DNA of 64,000 nucleotides, taken from positions 1 to 64,000 of the forward strand of contig JAPEVC010000142.1 of assembly GCA_027946555.1 (NCBI GenBank). The letters are read 5' to 3'. A program made the translations under genes and the position numbers. This document shows positions 11,297-23,100 of the stretch, piece after piece (position 1 is the stretch's first letter; each line of letters begins with the position of its first letter). The notes beneath the pieces are model-generated. The model worked only from the letters and a program-made list of their open reading frames with translations, did not search any database and was not told where the DNA came from. The DNA is from Gnomoniopsis sp. IMI 355080 (Eukaryota; Ascomycota; Sordariomycetes; Diaporthales; Gnomoniaceae).

Positions 11297-12619
11297 TATG
11301 TGAGTGTGTGTGCGGACTTTCCAGCCCAAAGAAGTCTGGGGACGCGTCGATCTAAACGCCGTCAAGGTACGCCTTCGATATGTGAAAGGGTAGAGAGGGT
11401 CTGGGACGCCCCGAGATATTTGACAATCTCGCAAACAAGACTGTGGTAGCAGCGTAGGTGAGATTACTTTTATAATCGTTGAACGATGGCTTGTTTTTGT
11501 CAGCACTTTTTGTGACAGTACTCCTATGCCCATGCCTTCCGTAATGAACGGCTGCTCATCTGCGCAGAGCGAGTCTCTCACCACACGAGTTCTGCACGGC
11601 AAGTCTTTTTGCTCCGAGGCCGGCGAGTTGTGGAATGGTGCCCCGAGCGCCGAGGCCCGGGAGGGCCGGCAGCAGGTTGCTAATAAACAAGGGCGCAGCA
11701 GAGATAGAGAGAGACACGGTATACATATATGTTGATGACAGAGTTTCATTATGTTTACCCACTACCATGACAATCTCATGTGTCCATCACTGTAAAAGTT
11801 ATCGGCCAGTGAGAATTCTCCTCACACCAAGCTGAATGCTACCAAAAGCAACAATGTTACGCCGTATCAGTACCTCCAGGGCCGTGTTCCGGTCCGGCCA
11901 TCGCAACAGCCAGGAAACCGAATAAGATATCCACAAAAGCAACCACAAAAATATGCTAGTCCATCCATGAGAGCGAGAGAATTGATCGCAGTCGCTAAAA
12001 TGAGTCAACAGGTATCCGCTGAAAAAGAAAAAAAGCAAAAGTCCCTTCCCCCCAAAACGCCGTGCGTAATGCAGGATGTGTCGCACAGCAGCGGGTAATG
12101 GAGCAACTGTGTCTCCAAATCAACTGCTTGGCCAACAATAATCCTTTGTTGTTCATCCGTCTATGTGTATAGTCTAGACAACCCCGTCTATACCCGTTCT
12201 GCTGCTTTCGAACAAGCAGTCTTCGTGTTGTTCGTATTGTTGTTGTTGATGTTGTTGATGTTATATGGTCTACCGAGCAAACTGACAGCATCTCCAAAAC
12301 CAAAACGCGTCTCTGGTCTATATGTATGTGTATATGTGTGTGTACAGCCCAACCTCCCGCCCGATGTGTACACTGGACATTGTCGTGACGAGTATTCGCG
12401 TTTTAGAGTTGTTGATGGTCGAGTATTGCCGCGGAAGACGAGCTGGAGTGTACATTTTGATTGTGTAAAATTACTGGCAAGCAGTCTCAATCCACATTAA
12501 AAGTCCCTCCGAGCTTTAAAAGAGAGGCAAAACTGCTGTGTCGCGTCGCGGTGTCGAGTAGTTGATGATTTGATGTGATTTGCAACATGGCGCGCGCAGA
12601 GGCGCGCCGACTGCTGCTC
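11297..12619. other. Intergenic, GNAT 5' side and small-gene 3' side
   Basis: No supported gene. The GNAT reading frame extends in phase up to about 11749 and may be 5' UTR or an N-terminal extension. TTG/GAT-like low-complexity DNA occurs near 12228-12262 and a TG-rich stretch near 12318-12346. It probably includes the 3' UTR of the gene ending at 12620. Confidence 0.5.
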
Positions 12620-12892
12620 TCACTTCTTATCTGACTTCTTGTGGTGGTGTTTGTGGCCATGCTTGTGGTGGCTTGATTCATGTGGGCGTGACCGTGTGCG
12701 TCCGCGCATCTCGTCGGCGCTCTCGCTGCTGTACCGATACCGATCCTCCTCGTGCCAGTCTGAAAGGGGCTTTCCACCAAATGTAAGGTCGTCGTCCTCG
12801 ATAGGGATCACGGTCATGTAGCGGTAGGAGACAGTGGTGGCGGCGGCAGTGGTGGCATAGGAGCTATTTCGTGATGTTTGTTGTGAAGCCAT
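12620..12892 (-). CDS. Small hypothetical protein with His/Lys-rich tail
   Basis: A single-exon frame of 90 aa starting at the ATG at 12892 (MASQQTSRNSSYATT). No known domain is recognised. The middle (YRYMTVIPIEDDDLTFGGKPLSDWHEEDRYRY) looks like a constrained segment with an acidic patch. The tail is basic and His-rich (HHKHGHKHHHKK), which could bind metal or nucleic acid, but this is inference only. There is no signal peptide or membrane helix. Coding is supported by the ATG, the biased composition and the long gene-free flanks, which would suit a short gene with long UTRs. It could still be a chance frame. Confidence 0.55.
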   Translation of the reverse strand: MASQQTSRNSSYATTAAATTVSYRYMTVIPIEDDDLTFGGKPLSDWHEEDRYRYSSESADEMRGRTRSRPHESSHHKHGHKHHHKKSDKK

Positions 12893-13731
12893 ATTTGCTG
12901 TGTGGTTGATGAATGGTGTGTATGTGTTTGTGTGTATTGTGGAGTATACAGGTTCGTCAGAACTAGGGCGGGCTATATTAGATGGAAAGGTCCAGAACTG
13001 GGAAACGTGGGTGGACGCGAATGTTTATTTTATTTGGGTTGTTCGAGAGTGGCGGCTCTGTGCAGGGCTTTTTACCAAGAGCGGTGTCGTGTGCGTTTTA
13101 GGTTCCACCTTGTAAGCCTTGGATGTGGATCGTGTGGGGTACAGCTGAGGATCGACACGTTTTGCCCGCGGTCGTTGGGTGGAGACAAGAGAGAAGAGAG
13201 CGCGCCGCTTTCTCCACTTTCCCAAGATATAAAAAGGTGACCAGCAAAAGAAAAAGGGGGTCGAGTGCGAGAAGCCCTTTTTTTGTTCGGCAATCCAAGA
13301 AACGACTGAACACAATAGTCTTATGTATTATAGATACCCAAGAAAGCCGTGCTCTGATTTCCCGCAGCAGGAGAAACAAGGAGGCTCAAAGTTGAGACAG
13401 CCCGATGACTCGGATCCGGACTCCAGGTCGTAATAAGCAGGAGGTTGGGACACTTCCAGGGGCGCGCCCGGGCGTCACTAGACTGAAGCGGGTGAGACAG
13501 GGGTTGGCCGCGCGGTGCTAGGCTTGCTTTGGGTCCAGAAGCGCGTCAGGCTCGCGGGAGTGTGGGGAACAAAGAGAGAAAGGGTGGGATTTTAGGGAAC
13601 AGTTCCGCTTCCGCAATACCTCTTTCTCTTTGATAGGTGGGTATGCGGGGACAATAGGACCCTCGATCCGTCAAGAAACAATCGGGCCTGGGCCTTTCTT
13701 CGGGATGGATGAGACTCGGGAAAAGGGACCT

Positions 13732-13780
<49 letters not shown>
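13732..13780. repeat. (TTG)16 trinucleotide microsatellite
   Basis: About 16 perfect TTG copies in gene-poor DNA. It lies in a short open frame on each strand (poly-Leu on plus, poly-Thr on minus) but neither frame is otherwise supported as coding. Confidence 0.95.
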
Positions 13781-13811
13781 GGCTGGGGCTGGGGATATGG
13801 GCTGGTTCAAA

Positions 13812-14126
13812 CTAAAGTAGACGTCTTTTGTCACTGGCCCGAGTCTTGATGAGTTGTTCTCGATGAGGAACCAAATTGCGACCAGATTGCTGCTTCTTGG
13901 CGGGCTCAGGGCTGACAGATTCCGAAATCTGCTTGGTGCTTGATTGCAAATCTCCGGGAATCTCCTGGGGTTTATACGACCCGTCGTTACCGAAACTGGG
14001 GCGCGATGCAATCAACTGCGGAGTGCAGCAATTTAATCGAATTTCGTAGGTCGATTCGGTCCTCCGGATCGGGGCTTGCTGTTTGGATGCTGCTGCAGGT
14101 TGGTTGGTGGTGCTGGATGAGTCCAC
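13812..14126 (-). other. Weak coding candidate without ATG
   Basis: An open minus-strand frame of about 104 codons, hydrophilic and rich in Ser, Gln and Arg, ending in a basic stretch (KTRASDKRRLL). It contains no ATG: the furthest usable codon is a GTG at 14126 and a stop lies a few codons upstream. It could only be real as a 3' exon spliced to an upstream start that I could not find. Recorded for completeness. Confidence 0.15.
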
Positions 14127-17100
14127 GTAGGAATCTATCTATCATTCGGGTGCCGATTCGTTGCGTCGGGCCGCCGGGTTGGGGATTGACTGGGTATGCA
14201 AGCAGCTTCTTTAGGCATATGACAGTCCGCACCTTGTGTGTGACAGCACTGTTGTCAAGAAGCTAGAAAGAGGCTAGAAGGGAAGAGAGAAGCCGAGATT
14301 GGATGCCTTGGGACGAAGAACAGAGGAAGACGAGACGAGTATCAAACACATTGACAGGACATGAGTGGGGCTGGCTGAGTTGTTTTTATATACTGAGGTA
14401 CAGGCGAGAAAACCTGACTTGTACGAGGTGGCTTGACCGACTCGATTAATAAATGTATAGGCAATAAATGGGTGCGTCGTCCGAATTGGATGCGCTGTGA
14501 TATACGTGATATGTTGCCCAGCTGAGCAAGACGTCCGGTCACAAGGATGGTGTGTAGGCCGACAGAATTCAGCGACAGGAAGAAGCTGATAGGTTTGGTC
14601 TAAGGCGAATGTTCTGTGTCAGATGCCCCAACCGGCTGGGCGGTGTCGCTGCCTGCCACTTGCCAACCGAGGAACAGGTAGAATGTCACGGTACAAGTTC
14701 GCCGTCAAATGTGGCTGTAAGATCTGAATCGCGCCGGTACTTTGTGATTCGCTTGATTAGCTTCGCCAGCTAACAGTCGGGCCGGGAGAAGGACGAAGCG
14801 GACGTGGCACAAGAAATGGCAGGATGGATAGGTCGCATCAAAGATAGAGTGACAGCACTAGCCTCTAATATAATCCGAAGACGTCCGCAAGTACTATGTA
14901 GAGGGGGAGATATGTCGTTGCCAGCCGTTGCTGGTGTGTTCTACCTACATCTAGGTATCCCGACTCGGCTCGCCCTGTTTCCAGCTGGTTCGAGGCATAC
15001 CTAGTATATTAACGCAGTACATGCAAACTCGGTGTCCATGACGTTGTGAGCTTGTCCTCGCGCCATCTTTTCTTGCCGGCTCGGTAGCGTCAGAGGAGGG
15101 TCCCTGTTAAGTCTTTCAAGCCTTTCAAGGTACCGAAGTACCTAAGTCCTTGCTCTCATCCGGCATTTCAACCTCGGAACGGTCCTTGAGGTGCTTGTGC
15201 GCCTATCAGAGCTCAGTTATTTCTTATTTGAATTGAGTGCCTGCAGCCGTCTATTTCGGGCAGTCAGCAATACGCTATATTTGTCGATCCATGCTTGCTG
15301 TCCACGTCAAAGTGATAAGTAGTACTTGTGCTTTGTGCTACGGCTACGATGTGTTCTTTGCTATAGTGTATCTTCAGTCTGTATATAGTATGATGGCAAA
15401 GCATTAGAAACTGGGCAGGTGTCCAAGGACTTGGCCAGACTTGAAAAAACAGATGGGAAATACAAAAATCAAGATTGATTCAGCAAACTTTAAAGGCAGA
15501 TCGCAGACAGATCGGGTCTGAATTCAGGGCTGAAGGGGCTGGTTCCCCAAGTACCGATCCGCCAGTGTGGCGTAGGTGGCCGGGGTTGGTGCTGTATTTT
15601 GCCGCAGCAGGTACCTGTAGAACATGGTAGGCATATCTGTGGGGGTGGGCCGGCCCAAGAGAACCCGCAGAACATTGATCAAACGAACCCAACAATGACG
15701 ACATTACCATTGAAATGGGAACCTGCTGTCTTGCCCTGTCTCGGTGACCCATGCTGCTGTTTGAATAGTGCGAGGCGCCTGAGCACCAATCACACTTACT
15801 AAATAAGTTCTTGCTAAACTCTGAGTTGTGCTCATGATGATGTCGAAGTCCTTCTTGTCACAATGTACTTTGCCAAGTTATTTGATGAGAAACCTAGGGG
15901 AGGCCTGTCCATTGGTACAATGTAGGTAATGCGCTGCAACTGAGTATCTTCTCAGGCAGATAGGTACCTTACCTAGGTAGATCTTCAGCATGGCACAATG
16001 CGCCAATGCTGAGAGAAGTTTCCTTCCAAATTCCAGCCGCATCACCAGCAGCCGCCCAGAAGAAGCAATTATTGGCAAGCTGACAACTGCTTTGGGGCAA
16101 CAAGGCAATCGAACTAAACCCCCTCCACCCACACACGCGCATACACACCTGATACTCCGTATCGAGGCCTTGACTAAAACGAAAGCCTGGCACCATTTTG
16201 GCACCATTGCGATCCATCACGTCGCTCAGTGTCGAATGACAGGATGTCGGCGCGTCACTTGCCTATTTCGGAGTTTCCCAACCCGGCGAATCTATGTCTC
16301 TGACACGAACAATCCGCTAAAGGTAGCATTGAGCTGACGTTGGGGTAAGAAGGTACAGTACATTCGCTCGAGCCTTTTTGATGAGTTCTCGGGTACCTTT
16401 TTGTCGTATGTATGTACTTTGTCTTACCACGTGGAAAATCCCTCGCTATTCCTCCAGGAGTCTTAGAGCCCGCTCATATCTGCGGATGCATCGGCTTGAT
16501 GGCTGATAGACAAGCGGAGCTGGAGACCATGGGTAACTGCTGCTGACTGTATCTTGAATGCGCGTCGCCTCTCGACATGCACGATTACTTGCATTATTGT
16601 ATCGCAAGATGACAAAGGAGTGTGTGAGATGGCCCATCATCTCGTAAACCCTCCTCTCCCGTCCATCTGATCATGCGATTGACTAAAGGATGAGGAATTG
16701 AATTAATTACCTGAGCCCATCATGAATCAAGATATCTAAGCGCTGCTACGCTGATCATCACAAGTCTGCGACAGTCTCGTGATTGAGTCTTATCACTCTG
16801 GGGAATTTATTCATGGCAGTCCGTCCCTGCATTAGGAGCACTCACCGCTTCGATTCCTTCTAGAAGGTCTTGGCCGTGGCGATCAAGATGCGAGGAGTGA
16901 GTCGCGGCTATAAACTTTTTTTCTTTTCTTTCTTTTCATGACGGGCAGCTGCAGGACCGCGGGTTCACCGAGTCCGGTTGATGTTTGTCGGATCGTGTCC
17001 GGCACTCGGATCTCCACTTCGCCGGAGTGGATCGCCCGGTTGCGGTACCGAAGCAAGGTTGCGTCCTTTTACATTCGCCCCGAAGACACTCGCTCGCCCG

Positions 17101-18218
17101 TGTATACGATGAGCACAGAAAGATGAGAGCTGTCACATGCTGTCTCAAACAATAAGGCGTATTCTTGTCGCAGAAAAAAGCGGCACAGATGCATTCTCAA
17201 CTGAACATTCGGGCGTCAGACTTTTTGTTTTGTGTCTTTTAGATTGGGAGCCATTCCGAATCAGTGCCAGATGCGCAGCGGTCCCTGACTTCGATGTCTG
17301 AGTGTTTCCAGGACTGTCCCTCACCTTCTAAACATCGGACGGCAACTATACCAAAACACGAGATCACAATTCAGCGCGTAGCGCCGTGCCGAGTGTGATG
17401 AATCAGAAATCTTTTTCAATCGTACCGCTCTCACCGCCAGCGAAAAAGGGACGGCCAGGGAATTGTCACGCCTGAGTCAAAATGGTGAGTGGCTGGTCAC
17501 ATGAAGGCCGTGTTCATGCGTGAGGTCGAATACAGATAAGATTTGGAGGAAGAGGGTGTGCTGCTGACGCACAGAAAAGATTCCCTAGCCAGGCCTAGGC
17601 ACTTTTACAAGGTATGGAATAGTACTCCGACAGAAAGACTGGGTGTTGGCAGGCTGGCCGGCTGGGTGCCACATCCTAGCTGGGAAGTATTGCGGCTATG
17701 GTACATACTACTACTACTACTACGGCACGTATGTCGTTCGGCTGTATATTTATCCCTGGAAGCGTGGTCTTTTTTTGCCATAACGCCCAAGAAATGCGTT
17801 TTTGATACAACCTTCCTGTGTGCCCTTGCGACTCAAAACGCGGACCAAGGGGCCTGGGGGCACTGACTCGGCGTGTCGCAGAGAGACAAACCATCTGCAA
17901 CTTTGTCGCCTCACTACAGCGGCATGTCCATATTTGGCAAACCCTGCCAAAGCAACCCTCCCCCCCACGCCTTAGGTATCTAGGTATGTACGTGGTAGGT
18001 GTTCTCTGCCAGTCTGGCTTTAGCCTCCGCCAATGAGTTACTTCTGCACGTAGCATCTGCATATTATTTGAGCCTGCCATGCTCGACTGCATCAATTTAC
18101 TACCTGGCAGGCCTGAGCTGCATTGTTTTGTCGTCGTTGTCAGGTGGTAGGATCGAGAGGATCGAGATTAGGGTTGCTTCGCCACGAACAAAAAGCAAGC
18201 GCCTCCCTATCACCTCGT

Positions 18219-18240
18219 GACTCCGTGAAGTCACGGAGTC
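18219..18240. repeat. Perfect inverted repeat (10-bp stem)
   Basis: Two perfectly complementary 10-nt arms, GACTCCGTGA and TCACGGAGTC, are separated by AG. In DNA this is a near-palindrome that a dimeric protein could bind; in RNA the inner pairs would open to form a small loop. No gene borders it. Confidence 0.8.
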
Positions 18241-19524
18241 GGTGCGGATCCGGCTCGGCCTTGGCGGCACCCATCGTCACTGTAGCCCCCCGCCCATTGC
18301 CGGCCCCAGGATCCCACTTTTCAATCGGCTGGCGTGATATATATCCTCCCATGTATCTTGACAAGCTTCCATTGCCGGTGATGCTGTTGACGCCGCCGGC
18401 GGCATTAGGAGACCATCATGAAAACCTATTTAGGTATGCCGGCGGAGCAAAGGTTCCAACCGGGTTGCATCATGACGAGGGACCACGTGGCTTGGCCGTG
18501 GGATGATTGAGATGCTAATGGATCTGACGGTAAAGAACGGTGTTGGACAGGAACTGATACTGAGTATGAGTCGTGTAATTGCGTATCAATATGCAGGGTT
18601 TGCTGAAGTTTTGATTAGCTACGTAGATTATTAGATAGTAAATTTCGCTCCACCAGGGAACCAGAGCAATGCAGGCAGAATGTAGATGTGATTTCATAGA
18701 TTGGCATGTTACCTAGGTATCTATAACTAGATCAGCAAATTAACGTAGGTGACCTAGAAAGGTCAACGTCTGGATCATGACATATATATGGGACTTCATC
18801 TATCATGACAGTTGTATTAATATTCAAGAATAGGACTGATGTCCAAGGATATGTCGAGGCGCCAAGGAGGCAGTGCGTTTGTTAGAAGTCTCATAAAATC
18901 ACAGGCCCCCTGGCCAGAGAAAGTCCTCACGGTATTCTCGAACCCAGCAAGATTCAGTTCAAACATAAGACCGAAAAAGAGCAGGAAACAATATACACAG
19001 CACTAGTCTCAGAATGATTAGGTATACTAAGCGTGACAAATGAGATGCCAGATGATACACATGAAAATGCATCAGAATTTGTTCCTCTGCATCCGTACAG
19101 ATTTGCCATTGTGTGGAAAGACCGGAACATGTTCAACCAAACACAGTTTTAGAAGATATTGCGTCCCTGGAGATCTATTGTTACTTGTATGCCTGTAGGA
19201 CTCTTGTGAGAGAACGAAATGAAATTGACGAAACAAAGTGAACAATCTGTTTTAGGTAGACAGACAGGCTTCTGATCAAGGCTGCACTCCGCAATTGCCA
19301 GGTCTATCAAACTGCTCTGTGGATAGTAAGATGAGAGACGTAGAAAGAAATACAAGCTCTTCAAACATACTCACCCGCACTCTTCATAGTCCGCGGCTCA
19401 GGTAGATGAAGCAGGATGGTACAACACCTCACTGTGGTCTTTTATATTCTGCAGTTCACGGTCAGTCCTTGCATTCTTCTGGGGCCTTTTTCATTCTCCC
19501 TTCAAAAACTGGCCCCTGGGTGGC

Positions 19525-20011
19525 TTATATGACCGCATCAGCCTTACTGCCTTCCCCCGTCCGGCCATACAAACCCTCGATTTGCGTATCCTCGGAAATC
19601 TTCATCAAAGTGGGTGGGGGCTGAACGCTCATATCTATTGTAGCTGGTGACGACGGTGACCCAGACCTTGCGGATATGCTGTTGCTTCTAGGCATTGGCG
19701 GTGGGACTTGTGGGGTCCCAGCGCCAGGTAGGTCTCCTTGTACTCGTTGTGGGCTCCATCTGTGGTTTCGAAAACAACTGAAGAGCCAGATCGTGCTTCG
19801 CACAAATAAGAAACAACGACCTCTTCATCCAGGGAGATTCCAACAGACTCTGCCAGTTGGGCGCGTTACCGACGTCAGATGTAGGGTCGGTGATAGCATT
19901 CGCGACAACTTGACTCTTCTTCGTATTGCTAATCGTTGACATCCGCGATGGCTTCGTGAGTATCGCGAAGAGGACACAGTCATCAAGGATTTGGTGACAC
20001 GGATTATTCAT
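19525..20011 (-). other. Possible small or broken gene in two overlapping frames
   Basis: A frame from the ATG at 20011 encodes about 107 aa ending at 19688. It overlaps a second frame that ends at 19525 and continues with protein-like, Ser/Pro-rich sequence (PPPMPRSNSISARSG, then PPPTLMKISEDTQIEGLYG). Joining the two would need an intron of only about 37 nt (GTACAAG to CCACAAG), shorter than the other introns here, or a frameshift. No family is recognised. It may be a hypothetical gene with an unusual intron, a pseudogene, or chance. Confidence 0.2.
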
Positions 20012-20169
20012 TACCAGTCATTCTGCCTTTTCTTCTTCACTAATTCACCAGATTTTTGATTTCTGCACATTCTGAGCAGATATTCCATACCATGAAAAAC
20101 CCTAGAGACAACAGATGAAATACAAGCCAACAGCCCCCATCAACCAATGAGGGTACAATGTGCGATGTC

Positions 20170-23100
20170 CTAACTCCAGATCTTCTTGAACTTGTCATTG
20201 AACTCCCGCTGCACAGCATCAAACATGCGCAGCACCTGAGGCAACTTGAGTTCGCTCTCCGCAATCCAGGCGGTAGGCGCGCTAGACGCAGGGGTCATCG
20301 TGCCGCTGGGTCCCCCTGGAGTAGACTGATCGAGCTCCGTCTCATCGTCACTGGCCTCATCGTCCCACGAATCCGCGACCTTCTTCTTCTTGACTTTCTT
20401 CACCGGAGCAGCCACCACAGCCGCAACCTTCTTTGCAAGATCGGGCGTGGGATCTGTGTCCTCCGGCTCCTCGGCCTCTGCTTGCTCGTTCCAGTCGTCC
20501 TCCGCATCCTTGACATCCAGCATAGCCAAGTCCCCATCTCCCGCTTCGAGATCCATGAAGTTGCGCAGACTGGTCGTAATAGTTGCGAGCACCAGGGAGA
20601 AATCCTTCAAGTGGAACCAGACTTCACCGCGCGCGATGCGGTTGTCGCTGATCAGCACTTCCAAATCGCCGTGCTTATAGAAGTCGTATAGGTAGGCGTT
20701 CCAAGGCTTGCCGCCGGTGTCGTCAGGGAAAATGGGAATAGATGGGATCGCAGACTCTTCAAGGAAGACACCGCTGCGGGCGGTGCTACAGAGCTCGTGA
20801 ATGGAGTTGAATGAGTCACCGAAACCGGAAAGGGCGGCGAATGGAGACCGAAGCTTAGTAGGCGGCAGTGTATGCTCTTGGAAAACCGCCTTTGCATTGG
20901 CATCGGCCTTCTTGGCACCGACTTCCACGTTACTAAAAGGCAGGCGTCGATCTGACTCGTTAGCCAAGTATTGATCCACGAAGGTGGCCGTGTAACCCTC
21001 GAAAACCTCGAGAGTGTCCTTGTTGTGATCCTGGAGGATGCGACGGGCCTCCTCCGGAAGGGCTGGTAGAAGCACGCCGGAAGGGGATCGGTTGATGACT
21101 TCCTTCCACGACTCAGTCATGTCGCCAGTGGGTATACGTCCGAAGATGTGGGCTAAGACGAGGACAATCTTTTGAAGCGTGCCTTCAGAGTCTTGCTTGT
21201 ACTCAGCACATAGACTATGGAAGTAGCCTTCTTTGAGTAGAGAATGAAACGCGAAGACGGAATTCTCGGTGAAGTACAAGTGCCCAACCAACCCAGAAAA
21301 GTTCAATGGAGTCCCTGAGTGATCGAGAAGATGTTGCCGGCGAAGATACTCGATTGAGAAGCGCAGAAAGTGCTTGGTGGTCAACTTATCTTCGGGCCCA
21401 CCTAGATATAAACGCGAATGGGACACAAGGGACTTCAACGCGCCAACCGCGTAATCAGAGTTCTTCGTGTGGTGAAGCAGACCCAACGTACGCAGAGCTA
21501 GTGTCGTAGACAACGGGAATTGTCCCCGGAGGTCAGGAAGCCTGGCTGACATGATCTCATAGACACGCTCTTGCGACATGCCGGCAAACATTACGTTGCC
21601 CAACAAGTCAAATCCTCTTCTTCCGGCACGACCAGCAGCCTGGTGGTAATTGAGTGCGGTGAGGAATACAGAGTCTCCGAAGAATACTACTGTCTTGCAG
21701 GGCATGTTGAGACCAAGAGCAAGGGTCCCAGTGGAGATGACGACCGTAAGGAAACCTTTGCGGAAAAGCATTTCGACAATTTGGCGGTATTTGTGGTTCA
21801 TACCCTCATGATGGACACCAATTCCACGGCGTAATGCGTTGATGATCTTGGGGTTGATGTTCTTCCACCGCAGAGACCAAATCGCCTGTTCAATCTCCGA
21901 GGCAGTGAACTTGGTCTCATCGGCAAACGAAAATGCTGAAAGAGGTGCTTTAGGATCGAAGCTGGCCAAGACGCTTGGATCATCATCTATTCGTCCATCG
22001 TCAGGACCATCCTCGTCCTTTCCACTCTTGCTCTTGGCTGCCGCCTTCTTCGCCTTCTCGTTCAAAGCTTTGAGCTTAGAACCGTCTTTCTGCCACTTCT
22101 CATATCTAGCCATTTTTCGTTTCCACTCGGGACTTGAAGATTTCCATGACTCTTCTGCCTCTGCGATCTCCTCCAGGAGTTGAAAGGCGATTTCCTCGCA
22201 CTTCACTCGGTCGTAGTTGAACAGTATCGCAGGGAGGGCACCCTGAGCATGGAGATCCATCACTAGGCCCAAGGCATGTTTTGGTAGATCTTCAGACGGA
22301 ATTTCAAGCACTTTGGTGTCAGACTGAAGGTCCTTTCGGACTGCCTCAAAAGGAGATTTCTTGTCCACCATCCAGCCCTCCAGGACCGTCTTGAGTTTGG
22401 CCTCGTACTCCGCGACGTCGACCTTTCGGACCACCTTTCCAAGCGCCTTGTGGGGATCCATAGACGGTTCAAGCGGAAATTCTTTGGTCTGATGTTTGGC
22501 CATGGATGCCCACAGAGAGAGACAGTCCCGTGGCTCGAGGGACAGATCCGAGATACTACCCCGGAAGCGGTTGACAAGACTAGCCACAGGATGAACATAA
22601 GAGAACTTATCCGCAGCCTCACTGCCGTCATCCAGACCAGGAACGGGTAGTCTGTCAACACGCTGCAAGCCAGTGAACTCAGACCCCTTATGAGGCTTCC
22701 AGATGAATTTCCGAAGATCGGAATATCGTGTCGAATGAACAATCATCTCAAAGTCAAATCCCTTGATCTTCTCAGATTCCTCGAGCCAGCCTCTGAACTC
22801 CTTCGGATTGCCGACGGTGGCTGACAGGGCGATTATAGGGCAGGGCGCTAACAGGAGGAGCTGTTCCCATACCACACCATCTTCGGCCTGACCGATACAA
22901 TGAACCTCGTCAAAAATAATGCGCTTGACTCTGCGAGCCCACGAGTTCTCGTTTTCGGCATGCGATGGGGCCATCAACATGATTTGCAACATATGGGGAA
23001 CCGTCACGAGTACCTGACAGCCTGTTGGGTTGTTGACAATATACTCTCTGGAATGGATGGCCCAGACAGATTTCGCGTCTTGCTTGAACCTCTTCGAGAA

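Larger units (their letters stand above)
12893..20169. other. Gene-poor 7.3 kb region
   Basis: No confident gene. Listed separately are a (TTG)16 microsatellite, a hairpin and two weak coding candidates (13812-14126 and 19525-20011). Pyrimidine-rich stretches (for example 16915-16937) and several TACCTAGGTA-like palindromes (15962-15980, 17970-17990, 18708-18722) are present. All other open frames are short and unsupported. Functional content could include promoters of the flanking genes or non-coding RNAs that I cannot recognise. Confidence 0.5.

Noticed and set aside
18123..18506. 127-aa plus-strand open frame in the gene-poor region
   Set aside because: No domain, spans the inverted repeat, and has no conserved-looking segment.
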